Part shown: piece by piece, positions 23,426 through 32,621 of the stretch
Layout: each line of letters begins with the position of its first letter
Position numbering within the stretch: position 1 is the first letter of the stretch
Assembly: GCF_900129005.1 (NCBI RefSeq)
Contig: NZ_FQUN01000024.1
Coordinates: 1-64,000, forward strand
Length of the DNA: 64,000 bases
Direction of reading: 5' to 3'
From: Leeuwenhoekiella marinoflava DSM 3653
GTDB taxonomy: Bacteria > Bacteroidota > Bacteroidia > Flavobacteriales > Flavobacteriaceae
The notes under the pieces: generated by a model
What the model was told of the DNA's origin: nothing
The model's database searches: none
The model's input: only the letters and a program-made list of their open reading frames with translations
Program-made: the position numbers and the translations under genes

Positions 23426-24958
23426 TTAATTAGTAAGCTCGACAAGAACAGGAGAGACCTTTTTAAGTCTATAACTGCTATTACCGGCAATACTTGCACT
23501 AATATCAAATATCTGTACTGTAGATCCTCGCTGTGCTCTTCTTAAAACATCTTTAGCACGTGAATCTAACTTGTTACCACTAACTTGAACGGTAGGTTGG
23601 CCAGGCACATTGAATTTAAAACCTGTCACTCTCAGGTCTAAATCAAAATCAAAATCAGGCAAATCTGCTCCTACTGTAGATATCTCTAACGAATTGCGTT
23701 GCATTTTTAGTATACCATCTTCACCCCGAACTGTTCCTGTAGGGCTTGGTATATCTTTAATACGGAATTGCTTAGAGTCACTAACCTTAGAACCATCTGC
23801 TAAAGTACCGGAAACACTAATAGTAACTTCGCGGCCCGTACCCGGATTCATTGTATAACTACTTCCAGAACCTTTTGACAAGCCCGGTGCGCTAGCACTT
23901 ACATTATTGTCTGCAACACCTGCAAAACTAATGGTCATTGGATTTGCAACACCGCGGTAAACAACATTCATTTTATCTGCTGAAATGGTAGCTGAATTCG
24001 GTTTGTTTATTACTGCATACTCACTATTAATAGGAATAGACTTAGGCTGACCATCTTCTGTATAAACCAACTCTCCTGTAATTTTTCGAGTACCAACATT
24101 ACCTGCAGGAAAATCTAAAACTACCTGACCAGCTTGTAAATTATCCACTTCAGTACCATTGATAATTACTTTATCAAAATTCAATGAATTATCAAAACGA
24201 CCTAAAACTACTTTTCCTTTAAAGCTTTCACCAGAGAAAAAAGCAGTTTTTTCAGGTATAACAATAGCCTCGTAATTACTCAACGAAACATCTTTACTCA
24301 ATTGACCTTGCAATAACGATGAATAAACTTCAGACTCTGCTGTTTTTATATCATTTTGCATTTGCGTAAATCGAGTAATAGAAGCTGCTAACGGATAGCC
24401 TTCAAAGTTATAACGCAACCAAGCAATTTCCTTACCATCTTTATTAGTCTGTGGCTCTACAGCAAATGTGCGTTCAACAATTGAGTTTACCTCACTAAAT
24501 TCATCACCTAAAGCTTCTTTCATATCAGCCTTATAGGTTTCTATTTTAGCTAAGAAAGCTTCTCCTTTTTTGGTGTAGCGATCTCCAGTAAACCAACGCT
24601 CATCTAAAACTGCAGTTTTATCAAGGTTAGCATAACTACTCGTATCTACTCCTTCTGTTAAGGTATCTTTGATGCTTGCTAAGTACTGATAGAATTCATC
24701 AGAAATTTGCTTAACACGTTCAGCTTTACCAAGCAAAGGTTTATATTTTGCTGGTTGCTCTAAAGCTTTAGCTTCTAAACCCGCCATAGCTAATTGATTA
24801 TCATCAGCTAATCTTGAATTAGAACTTGTAAACTTAAGATCAAATATTTTAAATGCATTTAAAATCTCTTTATCCACATTCATTGCAATCATTGCAATAA
24901 ACACGAGATACATAAGATTAATCATTTTCTGTCTTGGGGACTGTGTTCCTCCTGCCAT
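23426..24958 (-). CDS. gldM: Type IX secretion / gliding motor protein GldM
   Basis: The 510-aa protein begins with the typical GldM N-terminus (MAGGTQSPRQKMINLMYLVFIAMIAMNVDKEIL), holding one membrane helix. The rest is a long periplasmic stalk with four predicted domains: a helical region up to about 220, then beta-rich domains to the end. GldM dimers sit inside a GldL pentamer and turn with proton flow, passing torque to GldKN. It lies 46 bases after gldL and 11 bases before gldN. Length is as usual for the family. Confidence 0.95.
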   Translation of the reverse strand: MAGGTQSPRQKMINLMYLVFIAMIAMNVDKEILNAFKIFDLKFTSSNSRLADDNQLAMAGLEAKALEQPAKYKPLLGKAERVKQISDEFYQYLASIKDTLTEGVDTSSYANLDKTAVLDERWFTGDRYTKKGEAFLAKIETYKADMKEALGDEFSEVNSIVERTFAVEPQTNKDGKEIAWLRYNFEGYPLAASITRFTQMQNDIKTAESEVYSSLLQGQLSKDVSLSNYEAIVIPEKTAFFSGESFKGKVVLGRFDNSLNFDKVIINGTEVDNLQAGQVVLDFPAGNVGTRKITGELVYTEDGQPKSIPINSEYAVINKPNSATISADKMNVVYRGVANPMTISFAGVADNNVSASAPGLSKGSGSSYTMNPGTGREVTISVSGTLADGSKVSDSKQFRIKDIPSPTGTVRGEDGILKMQRNSLEISTVGADLPDFDFDLDLRVTGFKFNVPGQPTVQVSGNKLDSRAKDVLRRAQRGSTVQIFDISASIAGNSSYRLKKVSPVLVELTN

Positions 24959-25004
24959 AATGCTATTTTTTCTACTGAATTAAAATTTGGGCTCTGTAAT
25001 TCAG

Positions 25005-25646
25005 TTAGCGCTTATTCATTGCAGAAAGCATTCCACCGTAAACACCGTTTAATGAAGAGAGGTTAGTTGCAAGACTTTCCATTTGTTCTTTAAGCTTACC
25101 AGCATTACTGGCTACTTCATTATTTATTTCAGCCTGACGACCTGCCGTTTCAACTTGTACTTTATAAAGACTATTTAAAGATTCTAGTTGTGCTGCTGCA
25201 AGCGCCATTTCCTGACTGTATTTTTTAGTAGAATTCATAGCTTCAGCAGTTGGAGCCATTCCTTTCGCTGCGCCTTCAAAACTGCGAATACTTGTACTTA
25301 AGCTACTCATCAGCTCAGAATCAATACGTGCATCCTTAAGCATCGCATCCAATTTTTCTGAAAGTAACCCCTTTGTTTCGGTTAATTCTTCTTGTTTTTT
25401 TGGTTTTGTAGCTACTACCGTAGTATCGCCAGCTAATTCTGGATAAACTAACGACCAATCTAATTCTTGTGAAGGTCTTTCAAAAGCTGAATAACCAAAC
25501 ACTAAGGCCTCTACAACCATACCTAAGGTAAGAATTTCAGATCCATAAGCCCAGTGTTGAATTTTAAACAATGCTCCAACAATTACAACTGCTGCTCCAA
25601 GACCATAAATCATGTTAGTTACAGAAATGCTTCCTTTTTTTGCCAT
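25005..25646 (-). CDS. gldL: Type IX secretion / gliding motor protein GldL
   Basis: The 213-aa inner-membrane protein has two N-terminal helices (about 9-27 and 37-53). TM1 ends in KIQHW and TM2 has E46 in GMVVEALVF, the position of the acidic residue thought to carry protons in this motor family. A long cytoplasmic helical tail follows (MLKDARIDSELMSSLSTSI and further heptads). Together with GldM it forms the rotary motor powering type IX secretion and gliding. It lies 65 bases after gldK. Confidence 0.95.
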   Translation of the reverse strand: MAKKGSISVTNMIYGLGAAVVIVGALFKIQHWAYGSEILTLGMVVEALVFGYSAFERPSQELDWSLVYPELAGDTTVVATKPKKQEELTETKGLLSEKLDAMLKDARIDSELMSSLSTSIRSFEGAAKGMAPTAEAMNSTKKYSQEMALAAAQLESLNSLYKVQVETAGRQAEINNEVASNAGKLKEQMESLATNLSSLNGVYGGMLSAMNKR

Positions 25647-25711
25647 TTTAATAGTTTTTTGTTTTGTGAAATTAGGTTAAGTATATATTTGGGGAAATAT
25701 ATTAAGGGTGA

Positions 25712-27085
25712 TTAGCGACGCGAAGGGCCGTTTCTCATGTTGACATCCTGATCTACACCAAGATAATCTTGCACAGTTCTAAAACCAATATAACTACGAG
25801 CAGAATCGGCATACTCATAATCTCTGGTACTCACCTGAATTAAGTAAGCAACATCCTTCCAAGAACCACCGCGAACTACTTTTCGAGCATTCTTAGTGTC
25901 ATTCACATTAGGATTCATAGTAGAAACATATTCATAAGCGTTAGGATCGTAAGAAGACCCCACCCATTCTGCAACATTACCTGCCATATTATAAAGATCA
26001 TAATCATTAGGCTCGTATGAATCAGCTTCTACAGTGTATAAAGCCTGATCTGCAGCATAATCACCACGAAGCGGCTTAAAATTAGCCATAAAACAACCTC
26101 GGTCATTTTTAGTGTATGGACCACCCCAAGGATAGGTTGCACTTTCTAAACCACCACGAGCAGCATATTCCCACTCTGCTTCACTAGGAAGTCTAAAACG
26201 GTTTACAAGCTCTTGATTACGTTCCTTTTTATAAGAATTCTTATTATCGGTACGCCATTGACAAAAAGCTCTTGCTTGTTGCCAGCTAACACCTACAACC
26301 GGGTATTCATCATAAGCACTATGCCAGAAATAATCGTTGTGCATAGGCTCATTATATGAATAAGCAAAATCTTTAATCCAAACAGTTGTATCAGGGTATA
26401 TTTTAGTTTCTTCCGTAATTATAAAATCTTTACGAGAGCCCTTCTTCTGACGAGCAGCAGCTTCCATATCAAGATATTTATATTTAAAAATAAGTTTCTC
26501 AACATCTACAGTTCGCTGACCATTATATGCTTCTTCTAATGGAATATACATCGTATCCATAACTGAAACATAATATTCATCAGGATAATCCATAGGATCG
26601 TCAATAAGATCTATATCCCAATTGAGTTTGCGATCACTATAATCATCACTAAGACTGTAATAATTATCATACATGTACTGCTCATAAGGAGTCATGTTAT
26701 CTGGATCATAATCCACAAAAGCATAATCACCTATACCTCCTGACCCTGGAGTTTCACCCATTAAATCAGCCTCAATAGCTAAACGTGCTCTAGTAACAGA
26801 ATCGCGAACCCACTTAACAAATTGTCTATATTCTGAGTTGGTAATTTCAGTCTCATCCATGTAGAAAGAACGGACGGTTACCGTTTTCGTTGGGGCATTC
26901 TTGATGGCAGCAATGTCATCATCACTTTTACCCATTATAAAGGCCCCACCAGACACAAGTGTCATACCGTAGGGTTTTTCAGGATTCCATTTTTTGCCTT
27001 TTACTCCCACAAGTTCGCCACGATCATTGCGACCACAACTAACTAATAAGCTTACAATCGCAATAAATGCAATAAACTTCTTCAT
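25712..27085 (-). CDS. gldK: Type IX secretion lipoprotein GldK
   Basis: The 457-aa lipoprotein has a signal with the lipobox cysteine at residue 17 (LLVSC). Its body is an FGE-sulfatase/SUMF1-like fold: FIMGKSDDD, SFYMDETEITNSEYRQFV, the PVVGVSWQQARAFCQWR and FRLPSEAEWEYAARGG segments, and a C-terminal RVVRGGSWKD. In GldK this fold is structural, not catalytic. It forms an outer-membrane ring with GldN. It is the first of gldKLMN and 107 bases after the arginase-fold gene, with its own promoter-like sequence in that gap. Confidence 0.95.
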   Translation of the reverse strand: MKKFIAFIAIVSLLVSCGRNDRGELVGVKGKKWNPEKPYGMTLVSGGAFIMGKSDDDIAAIKNAPTKTVTVRSFYMDETEITNSEYRQFVKWVRDSVTRARLAIEADLMGETPGSGGIGDYAFVDYDPDNMTPYEQYMYDNYYSLSDDYSDRKLNWDIDLIDDPMDYPDEYYVSVMDTMYIPLEEAYNGQRTVDVEKLIFKYKYLDMEAAARQKKGSRKDFIITEETKIYPDTTVWIKDFAYSYNEPMHNDYFWHSAYDEYPVVGVSWQQARAFCQWRTDNKNSYKKERNQELVNRFRLPSEAEWEYAARGGLESATYPWGGPYTKNDRGCFMANFKPLRGDYAADQALYTVEADSYEPNDYDLYNMAGNVAEWVGSSYDPNAYEYVSTMNPNVNDTKNARKVVRGGSWKDVAYLIQVSTRDYEYADSARSYIGFRTVQDYLGVDQDVNMRNGPSRR

Positions 27086-27118
27086 AGGTAAATTAGGTTA
27101 AATCTAGATTTGAGACAG

Positions 27119-27149
27119 TAAACCTATCTATAAAAATGCTAAAAAGCAA
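27119..27149 (-). promoter_or_regulatory. Candidate promoter of gldKLMN
   Basis: On the minus strand TAGGTTTA (27119-27126) is one mismatch from TAnnTTTG, and a TTG (27147-27149) lies 20 bases upstream. It is about 35 bases before the gldK start. Confidence 0.5.
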
Positions 27150-27192
27150 TTTTTTGATAAAAATAACATTCAAACCCAAAAAGTTTTGTTAA

Positions 27193-28359
27193 TTATATTT
27201 CATTCTTACGCTTTGCCTTGTACCAACGCTCAGGAATCTCCTGATTACAGGCGTTCACGTAATCTGCTTCTGTGCAAGGTAATAACGTGTGTCGCTTCAA
27301 TTTATTATTAGCTCCCTCTAAGAAAGGAATTTCAATCCACCATCTCTCAGACTTTGTACTCTTGTAAAAGCTTAAAAGCTCATCTTCAACGGGTACGCTA
27401 TAGTGTAAAAATTCTGTATCTCGATCTGTAAGTGACTCCTTTACTCGATAGTTCACACCTTCAATAAAATACCAAATAAGCTGTGCGACTAATGCAGCAG
27501 CAGTCTCGGTTCGGCTTGCCAAAACATATTCAAAAATCCCAAAAACACTCACGCGATCACTTAATCCTGCGTAGCGTGTTATAGCGCATGCCTCTCTACC
27601 ATTCAAACCATTTACATGCTCCGGATGCATATAGCCCAAAACCTCAGCTTGCAAAGCTGAAAGGTCTAAACTCACTACATCTGCATCGCGCATAACCGGT
27701 TCAACACTACTCAAATCTGAAGTTACATTTCCCAATCTGAAAGAATCAAAAAACAACTTTTCCATCAGGTCTATTTCTTCTTGACTGTTGTAATACGTTT
27801 GATACGCTAAACTTGAGTAATTAAAGAGATTATAAGGCTGATCTACAATAATCTTACCTACAAATGACTTATTAGTCATTGGCAAGCTACTATCACCTAG
27901 ATCAAAACTACCATCTACGTTTACTAGATTCACCATCTGATCCAGTTCATCATACGCCCGATACAGTGCATAAGTTAAATCCTGAGTTCCGCCTATAACA
28001 ATAGGAATCACATCGTTTTTAACCAGCTGAGCAACAATAGCTTTTAATGCATAAAAAGTATCTGAAATACTTTCGCCTGCGTCTAAATCACCAAGATCTC
28101 CAATTACTGTATGCCAATTACCCGGAAAAAGCTTGTACAATGCTTTACGAACCGAAGTATAATCTACCGGAATATCTATTTGATCCACAGCTCCTCGATT
28201 TTCACGAACCCCAATAACAGCTATTTGAAGCTCACTCAACTCCGGCAAGCCATCTTGACGAGAATGAATTTTAATCTGTGAAAACAAACTTTGTTCGTGC
28301 AATAAAGCGGCATGCGCAATAACTGCATCAGATACCGGAAGTAAATTTTCAAATGCCAT
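27193..28359 (-). CDS. Arginase-fold (formimidoylglutamase-like) protein with degraded metal site
   Basis: The 388-aa protein has the ureohydrolase fold pattern in order: IPIVIGGTQDLTYALY, LVNVDGSFDLG and ADVVSLDLSALQ. The matching motifs in active arginase or HutG are GG-x-H, D-A-H-x-D and S-x-D-x-D. Here the first His is Gln (Q126), the second His is Ser (S151), and the last Asp is Ser (S234), while D149, D153 and D232 remain. With about half of the six manganese ligands changed, catalysis is doubtful. It lies three bases after topA and upstream of gldK, a place it holds in many Flavobacteriia as I recall. The usual formimidoylglutamase label should be treated with care. Confidence 0.75.
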   Translation of the reverse strand: MAFENLLPVSDAVIAHAALLHEQSLFSQIKIHSRQDGLPELSELQIAVIGVRENRGAVDQIDIPVDYTSVRKALYKLFPGNWHTVIGDLGDLDAGESISDTFYALKAIVAQLVKNDVIPIVIGGTQDLTYALYRAYDELDQMVNLVNVDGSFDLGDSSLPMTNKSFVGKIIVDQPYNLFNYSSLAYQTYYNSQEEIDLMEKLFFDSFRLGNVTSDLSSVEPVMRDADVVSLDLSALQAEVLGYMHPEHVNGLNGREACAITRYAGLSDRVSVFGIFEYVLASRTETAAALVAQLIWYFIEGVNYRVKESLTDRDTEFLHYSVPVEDELLSFYKSTKSERWWIEIPFLEGANNKLKRHTLLPCTEADYVNACNQEIPERWYKAKRKNEI

Positions 28360-28362
28360 GAA

Positions 28363-30885
28363 TTACTTCTTTTTTGCTGTTGTTTTCTTTCGAGTTGTTT
28401 TTTTGGCTGTAGTTTTCTTAGCCGCTTTTTTCTTAGGCTTAGGCCCTTGTTTTTCTAGAATATCTTTCACCTCTTCTAATGTCAGCTTTTGTGCATCTAC
28501 TGTTTTAGGTAATTCTATCTTGACTTTTCCTTTTATAATATTAGAGCGTCCCCAACGTGCTTTTTCAACACGTATTCCTTCTTCTTCAAAGTTGTGTATC
28601 ACCTTATCGCGCTCTTTCTGCTTTTTATCTTCAATTAATTGCACAATATCTTCATCTGAAAGATTATCAAAATCATACTTCTTATTGACGTTGATAAAAA
28701 TGCTATTCCATTTTAAGTAAGGACCAAAACGCCCCACTCCTTTTTGCACCGGCAAATCTTCATAATGGTAAATAGGAGCATCTGCTTTTTGCTTCTCCTT
28801 AATATATTCTACAGCTTCATCGTACTCCACTTCAAGAGGATCTCTTCCTTTTGGCAAAGAAACATAGGCTTTACCAAATTTCACATAAGGACCAAAACGC
28901 CCATTATTTACCTGAACCGGCTCACCTTCAAACTCACCTAAATCACGAGGAAGCTTAAACAAGTCCATCGCTTCTTCAAAGGTGATACTTTCTAACTGTT
29001 GGTCTGGCAATAAACCTGCAAACTGCGGCTTCTCTTCATCTTCAACAGAACCTATCTGCACCATTGCACCATATTTACCCAAACGCACACTTACCGGTTT
29101 TCCGGTTTTAGGATCTTTTCCTAAAACACGCTCTCCTACTTCGCGTTCTGCATTTTCGGCAACATCTTTTACTTGCGGATGAAAGTCTTTATAGAAGTCT
29201 TTCATCATCTTAGTCCACTCCTCATTACCTTCAGCGATTTCATCAAAGTTCTCTTCAACTTTCGCTGTAAAATTGTAATCCAAAATATTTTCAAAGTGAT
29301 TCACCAAAAAGTCATTTACCACCATCCCTACATCGGTAGGCACGAGTTTACCTTTATCAGAACCAACTTTTTCAGTGAGTTTTTCAGACTTTACCGCTCC
29401 TTTTTTCAAAGTCAGCAAATCGTATTCTCGTTCGATACCGTCTACATTTCCCTTTTCGATATACTTTCTATTCTGAATAGTAGTAATCGTAGGTGCGTAT
29501 GTTGAAGGTCTCCCAATACCCAACTCTTCTAGTTTCTTTACCAAAGATGCTTCTGTATAGCGATAAGGTGCCCTTGTAAAACGCTCTGTCGCAGTTATCC
29601 AAAGATTATCTAAAGCTTCCCCTTCTTTCAATGGAGGTAGAATTCCGCTTTCTTCCTGATCTTCATCGTCCGTTCCTTCTAGATAAACTTTCAAAAAACC
29701 ATCAAATTTGATCACCTCACCATTGGCTGTAAAGTTTGAAGGATGACTTGAAGAAGCGATCTGCACATTAGTACGCTCTAACTTAGCCTCAGTCATTTGA
29801 GAAGCAATTGCACGTTTCCAGATCAATTCATATAAACGAGCCTGATCGCGGTCTATGTTTACACTATGTTTACTGAAGTCTGTAGGTCTAATTGCTTCGT
29901 GAGCTTCCTGAGCTCCTTTACTCTTACCTTTATAATTACGCTCTTGATGGTATTTCTCACCATAAGCTGAAACAATCTCATTTGCCGCTCCTTGCTTGGC
30001 ATCCTGAGAAAGGTTTACACTATCAGTTCTCATGTAAGTAATGAGTCCAGCTTCATATAATCGCTGAGCCATATTCATGGTCTTGCTTACCGAAAAATAC
30101 AATTTACGTGCTGCTTCCTGCTGTAATGTTGACGTGGTAAATGGTGGCGCCGGATTTTTCTTAGCCGGTTTAGTTGTTAAGGCTTCAACCTTAAATGTTG
30201 CATCGGCGTTAGCTTCTAAAAATTTCTCTGCCTCTTTCTTAGTATCTAAGTTTTTCGGAAGCTTTGCTTTTAAAGTTTTACCTCCTGCATTAGCAAATTC
30301 AGCATCTACTCTAAAATAATCTTCTGTATTGAATGCTTGTATCTCGCGCTCACGCTCAACAATAAGCCTCACAGAAACGGACTGCACACGACCAGCTGAA
30401 AGACCTCCTTTTACTTTTCTCCATAAAACAGGAGAAATCTCATAACCTACCAATCTATCTAAAACCCGACGCGCTTGCTGCGCATTAACAAGATTATAAT
30501 CTATATCGCGCGGACTTTCAATCGCTTTTAAAATCGCCTTCTTTGTAATTTCAGAAAAAACAATTCTTTTAGTTTTAGATTTATCAAGTTTCAACTCTTC
30601 GGCTAAATGCCAGGCAATCGCTTCTCCCTCTCGGTCCTCATCACTCGCAAGCCATACCGTCTCTGCTTTATTTGCTAAATCTCTCAGTTTTTTTACAACT
30701 GATTTCTTGTCTTTATTAACTATATATTTGGGCGAAAAATCACCATCTACATCTACTCCAAGTTCTTTTGTTGGTAAATCTGCAATGTGACCAAAACTAC
30801 TTTCTACCTTAAAATCTTTTCCAAGAAATTTCTCTATAGTTTTTGCCTTTGCAGGTGACTCAACAATTACCAGATTTTTTGCCAT
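28363..30885 (-). CDS. topA: DNA topoisomerase I
   Basis: Type IA topoisomerase, 840 aa from the ATG at 30885 (MAKNLVIVESPAKAKTIEKFLG); an ATG eight codons upstream is in frame but adds a non-conserved start. The TOPRIM domain has SFGHIADLP and SDEDREGEAIAWHL. The active-site tyrosine is in AGLITYMRTDSVNLS. The C-terminal region has repeated GRFGPY(V/L)K units and no cysteine zinc fingers, and ends in a lysine- and threonine-rich tail (KKKAAKKTTAKKTTRK) likely to bind DNA. It relaxes negative supercoils. It is divergent from miaB and directly upstream of the arginase-fold gene, three bases apart. Confidence 0.95.
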   Translation of the reverse strand: MAKNLVIVESPAKAKTIEKFLGKDFKVESSFGHIADLPTKELGVDVDGDFSPKYIVNKDKKSVVKKLRDLANKAETVWLASDEDREGEAIAWHLAEELKLDKSKTKRIVFSEITKKAILKAIESPRDIDYNLVNAQQARRVLDRLVGYEISPVLWRKVKGGLSAGRVQSVSVRLIVEREREIQAFNTEDYFRVDAEFANAGGKTLKAKLPKNLDTKKEAEKFLEANADATFKVEALTTKPAKKNPAPPFTTSTLQQEAARKLYFSVSKTMNMAQRLYEAGLITYMRTDSVNLSQDAKQGAANEIVSAYGEKYHQERNYKGKSKGAQEAHEAIRPTDFSKHSVNIDRDQARLYELIWKRAIASQMTEAKLERTNVQIASSSHPSNFTANGEVIKFDGFLKVYLEGTDDEDQEESGILPPLKEGEALDNLWITATERFTRAPYRYTEASLVKKLEELGIGRPSTYAPTITTIQNRKYIEKGNVDGIEREYDLLTLKKGAVKSEKLTEKVGSDKGKLVPTDVGMVVNDFLVNHFENILDYNFTAKVEENFDEIAEGNEEWTKMMKDFYKDFHPQVKDVAENAEREVGERVLGKDPKTGKPVSVRLGKYGAMVQIGSVEDEEKPQFAGLLPDQQLESITFEEAMDLFKLPRDLGEFEGEPVQVNNGRFGPYVKFGKAYVSLPKGRDPLEVEYDEAVEYIKEKQKADAPIYHYEDLPVQKGVGRFGPYLKWNSIFINVNKKYDFDNLSDEDIVQLIEDKKQKERDKVIHNFEEEGIRVEKARWGRSNIIKGKVKIELPKTVDAQKLTLEEVKDILEKQGPKPKKKAAKKTTAKKTTRKKTTAKKK

Positions 30886-31106
30886 ATTGCTTTTTTGAAA
30901 ATTTGCCATAAATAGACCTCGACAAGTCTACGTTATTCTGACTTTAGATTTGCAAAAGTAGTAGAAAATTTATTATTCAGACCTATAAAGCCTTCACGAC
31001 CGTTTAGAAACCTCAGTTAAAGACCCTGCTTCTAGCCATTTATTCATTTAATAATTATACCTGATCATTTAAAAAAAACCTTTTTGAATTTCATCCTAAT
31101 GACACT

Positions 31107-31136
31107 TTGTCACAACATCTGTTAATCGTATCTTTG
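31107..31136 (+). promoter_or_regulatory. Promoter of miaB and the genes after it
   Basis: TTG at 31107-31109 and TATCTTTG at 31129-31136 are separated by 19 bases, an excellent match to the Bacteroidota consensus. The miaB ATG is 30 bases downstream. Confidence 0.75.
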
Positions 31137-31166
31137 CGCACTATTTTTTAGGTAGCAGCACGTATT

Positions 31167-32612
31167 ATGGAGAAGATAATTGACGAAAATAAACAAGGAG
31201 AAGCTCTAGTTCTCGAACCACAGACTACAAACACAAAAAAGCTATTTATAGAAAGTTATGGTTGCCAGATGAACTTTAGCGATAGTGAGATTGTAGCATC
31301 TATTCTTGCCAATCAAGGATACAATACCACGACTTCACTTGAAGATGCAGATCTGGTTTTGGTAAATACCTGTTCTATTAGAGACAAAGCAGAACAAACA
31401 GTGCGTAAGCGTTTAGAGAAATACAATGCCGTTAAAAAAGACAACCCTAAGATGAAGGTGGGGGTTTTAGGCTGTATGGCAGAACGTTTAAAAAGCAAAT
31501 TTCTAGAAGAAGAAAAAATCGTTGACCTTGTAGTTGGCCCTGATGCTTATAAAGATTTACCTAATTTATTAGACGAGGTCGAAGAAGGTCGAGACGCCAT
31601 CAATGTAATTCTTTCTAAAGAAGAAACATACGGAGACATCTCTCCTGTACGTCTTCAAAGCAACGGAGTTACGGCTTTTGTGAGCATTACCCGTGGTTGT
31701 GATAATATGTGCACATTCTGTGTGGTTCCATTTACAAGAGGACGCGAGCGCAGCAGAGATCCACAAAGTATTGTTGAAGAGGTTAGCGATCTTGCTGCAA
31801 AAGGATTTAAAGAAATCACGCTTCTGGGGCAAAATGTTGACAGTTACTTATGGTACGGTGGCGGACTTAAAAAAGATTTTGAGAAAGCAAGCGATATGGC
31901 AAAAGCCACTGCTGTAGATTTCTCAGGACTATTAAGTCTTGTTGCCGAAGCTCAGCCTAAAATGCGCATTCGGTTTTCTACATCTAATCCTCAGGATATG
32001 ACACTAGATGTTATCAGAACAATGGCTAAATATCCAAATATTTGTAATTACATTCACTTACCAGTGCAAAGTGGTAGCGATCGTATTCTTAAAGAAATGA
32101 ATCGTCTACACACGCGTCAGGAGTACTTTGAATTGATAGATAACATCCGGGAGATCATGCCAGACTGCGCAATCTCTCAGGATATAATCACAGGTTTCCC
32201 TACTGAAACTGAAGAAGATCATCAAGATACGCTAAGTTTAATGGAATACGTAAAGTATGACTTTGGGTTTATGTTTGCGTATAGCGAACGCCCGGGAACT
32301 ATGGCTGCCCGAAAACTAGTGGACGACATTCCTCTAGATGTTAAAAAGCGTCGTCTTGCTGAAGTTATAGCACTTCAGTTAGAGCATTCTCATCATAACA
32401 CAAAAAAGCAGGTAGGTAAAATTGTTGAAGTGCTTATCGAAAAAGAATCTAAGAAAAGTGATGCTGAATGGTCTGGTCGCACACCTCAAAACACAGTCGC
32501 AGTCTTTGCAAAAGAACATTATAAAGTGGGTGACTTTGTTAATGTAGAAATTAAAGACTGTACAAAATCTACCCTTTTAGGTAAAGCGGTAGGTTATTCT
32601 GAAAACAATTAA
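31167..32612 (+). CDS. miaB: tRNA-2-methylthio-N6-dimethylallyladenosine synthase
   Basis: The 481-aa protein has all MiaB parts. The N-terminal UPF0004 domain carries cysteines C33 (YGCQMN), VNTCSIRD and VLGCMAER for the auxiliary iron-sulfur cluster. The radical SAM domain has RGCDNMCTFCVVPFTRGRERSR (CxxxCxxC). A C-terminal TRAM domain follows (GKIVEVLIEKESKKS ... GDFVNVEI). It adds the 2-methylthio group to modified A37 of tRNAs reading UNN codons. It starts a plus-strand run with a sigma-54 activator nine bases downstream. Confidence 0.95.
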   Translation: MEKIIDENKQGEALVLEPQTTNTKKLFIESYGCQMNFSDSEIVASILANQGYNTTTSLEDADLVLVNTCSIRDKAEQTVRKRLEKYNAVKKDNPKMKVGVLGCMAERLKSKFLEEEKIVDLVVGPDAYKDLPNLLDEVEEGRDAINVILSKEETYGDISPVRLQSNGVTAFVSITRGCDNMCTFCVVPFTRGRERSRDPQSIVEEVSDLAAKGFKEITLLGQNVDSYLWYGGGLKKDFEKASDMAKATAVDFSGLLSLVAEAQPKMRIRFSTSNPQDMTLDVIRTMAKYPNICNYIHLPVQSGSDRILKEMNRLHTRQEYFELIDNIREIMPDCAISQDIITGFPTETEEDHQDTLSLMEYVKYDFGFMFAYSERPGTMAARKLVDDIPLDVKKRRLAEVIALQLEHSHHNTKKQVGKIVEVLIEKESKKSDAEWSGRTPQNTVAVFAKEHYKVGDFVNVEIKDCTKSTLLGKAVGYSENN

Positions 32613-32621
32613 TCGCAATTC

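Noticed and set aside
27193-28359. Simple call as an active formimidoylglutamase
   Set aside because: Three expected metal ligands are substituted, so I kept only the fold-level call.
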